From positions 1 to 6,708 of the forward strand of contig CANEXR010000160.1 of the NCBI GenBank assembly GCA_947443815.1: 6,708 nucleotides of DNA, read 5' to 3'. This DNA is from Flavobacteriaceae bacterium. Its GTDB lineage: Bacteria; Bacteroidota; Bacteroidia; Flavobacteriales; Flavobacteriaceae. Below are positions 6,385 through 6,708 of the stretch, piece after piece. Under the pieces are notes generated by a model. That model made no database searches. It saw only the letters and a program-made list of their open reading frames with translations, and was not told the DNA's origin. Position 1 is the stretch's first letter, and the number at the start of each line of letters is the position of its first letter. A program made the translations under genes and the position numbers.

Positions 6385-6708
6385 ATGAAAGAAGAAATAA
6401 ATACAACCATATTGATTACTGGCGGTGCTGGTTTTATAGGTTCTAATCTATGTGAATACTTTCTTTTGAAAGGATATAAAGTAATTTGTTTGGATAATTT
6501 TTCTACGGGTCATCTGCATAATCTAAAAGATTGTATAAGTAATCCAAATTTTCGTTTAATAGAGGGAGATATTCGGAATGTGATTGATTGTCAAACTGCT
6601 GTAAAAGGAGTCGATTATGTTTTGCATCAAGCTGCTCTTGGTTCAGTTCCTCGTTCTATTGTAGATCCAATGACGACTAATGATGTTAATGTTTCAGGTT
6701 TTTTAAAC
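6385..6708 (+). CDS. wbpP: WbpP/TviC-like UDP-N-acetylhexosamine 4-epimerase (SDR family), 5' part
   Basis: The reading frame is open from ATG 6385 to the right edge, giving 108 residues of a protein that is normally about 320-345 long. The N-terminus is an extended-SDR Rossmann fold: ILITGGAGFIGSNL (9-22) is the TGxxGxxG dinucleotide-binding loop, D37-N38 ends the second strand and should bind the NAD ribose, G61-D62-I63 contacts the adenine region, and LHQAAL (80-85) is the fourth-strand motif. The run QAALGSVPRSI then DP (82-95) is what points to the WbpP/TviC/VipB group, which interconverts UDP-GlcNAc and UDP-GalNAc or their uronic acids, rather than to GalE or a dehydratase. The catalytic Ser/Thr and Tyr-x3-Lys lie beyond the window and cannot be checked. 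Being 32 bases after wzc, it is most likely a sugar-nucleotide supply gene of the same polysaccharide locus. MKEEINTT is a plausible N-terminus; no clear Shine-Dalgarno is visible. Confidence 0.85.
   Translation, partial: MKEEINTTILITGGAGFIGSNLCEYFLLKGYKVICLDNFSTGHLHNLKDCISNPNFRLIEGDIRNVIDCQTAVKGVDYVLHQAALGSVPRSIVDPMTTNDVNVSGFLN

Overview
The window looks like a chromosomal segment of a Bacteroidota bacterium, most likely Flavobacterium or a close relative. The DNA is strongly AT-rich. Shine-Dalgarno sites are weak or absent, and several genes are preceded by a match to the Bacteroidota -7 promoter element TAnnTTTG. The protein sequences (RecR, a short Wza lipoprotein, a Wzc kinase with a Gly-Tyr tail) have a flavobacterial look. 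This placement comes from sequence style and remembered families, not from a database search.

The left half (1 to about 3015) is ordinary housekeeping sequence. It holds the 5' end of a MarC-family membrane protein gene on the minus strand (running off the left edge), a small CoA-binding-domain protein on the plus strand, a sodium:solute symporter on the minus strand, and recR on the plus strand. The MarC and CoA-binding genes diverge from a 155-bp intergenic region. The CoA-binding and symporter genes converge, with only 44 bp between their stop codons. The symporter and recR diverge from about 100 bp.

The right half (about 3016 to the right edge) is the start of a surface-polysaccharide locus, probably O-antigen, capsule or exopolysaccharide of the Wzx/Wzy type. 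A TAnnTTTG promoter match lies just after recR. It is followed by wza (outer-membrane export lipoprotein), then 15 bp later wzc (inner-membrane co-polymerase and tyrosine autokinase). After another 32 bp comes the 5' part of a WbpP/TviC-like UDP-N-acetylhexosamine 4-epimerase gene, which runs off the right edge. Wza and Wzc should form the trans-envelope export machine and the epimerase should supply a nucleotide sugar. The window therefore captures the boundary between a housekeeping block and a polysaccharide locus.

I found no mobile element, CRISPR array, tRNA, rRNA or riboswitch, and no convincing undescribed system. The points most worth a second look are the (Gly-Tyr) repeat tail of Wzc, a Gly in place of the usual first Asp of its Walker A' motif, a recR promoter placed so that the message may be leaderless, and a 14-base sequence shared by two promoters.
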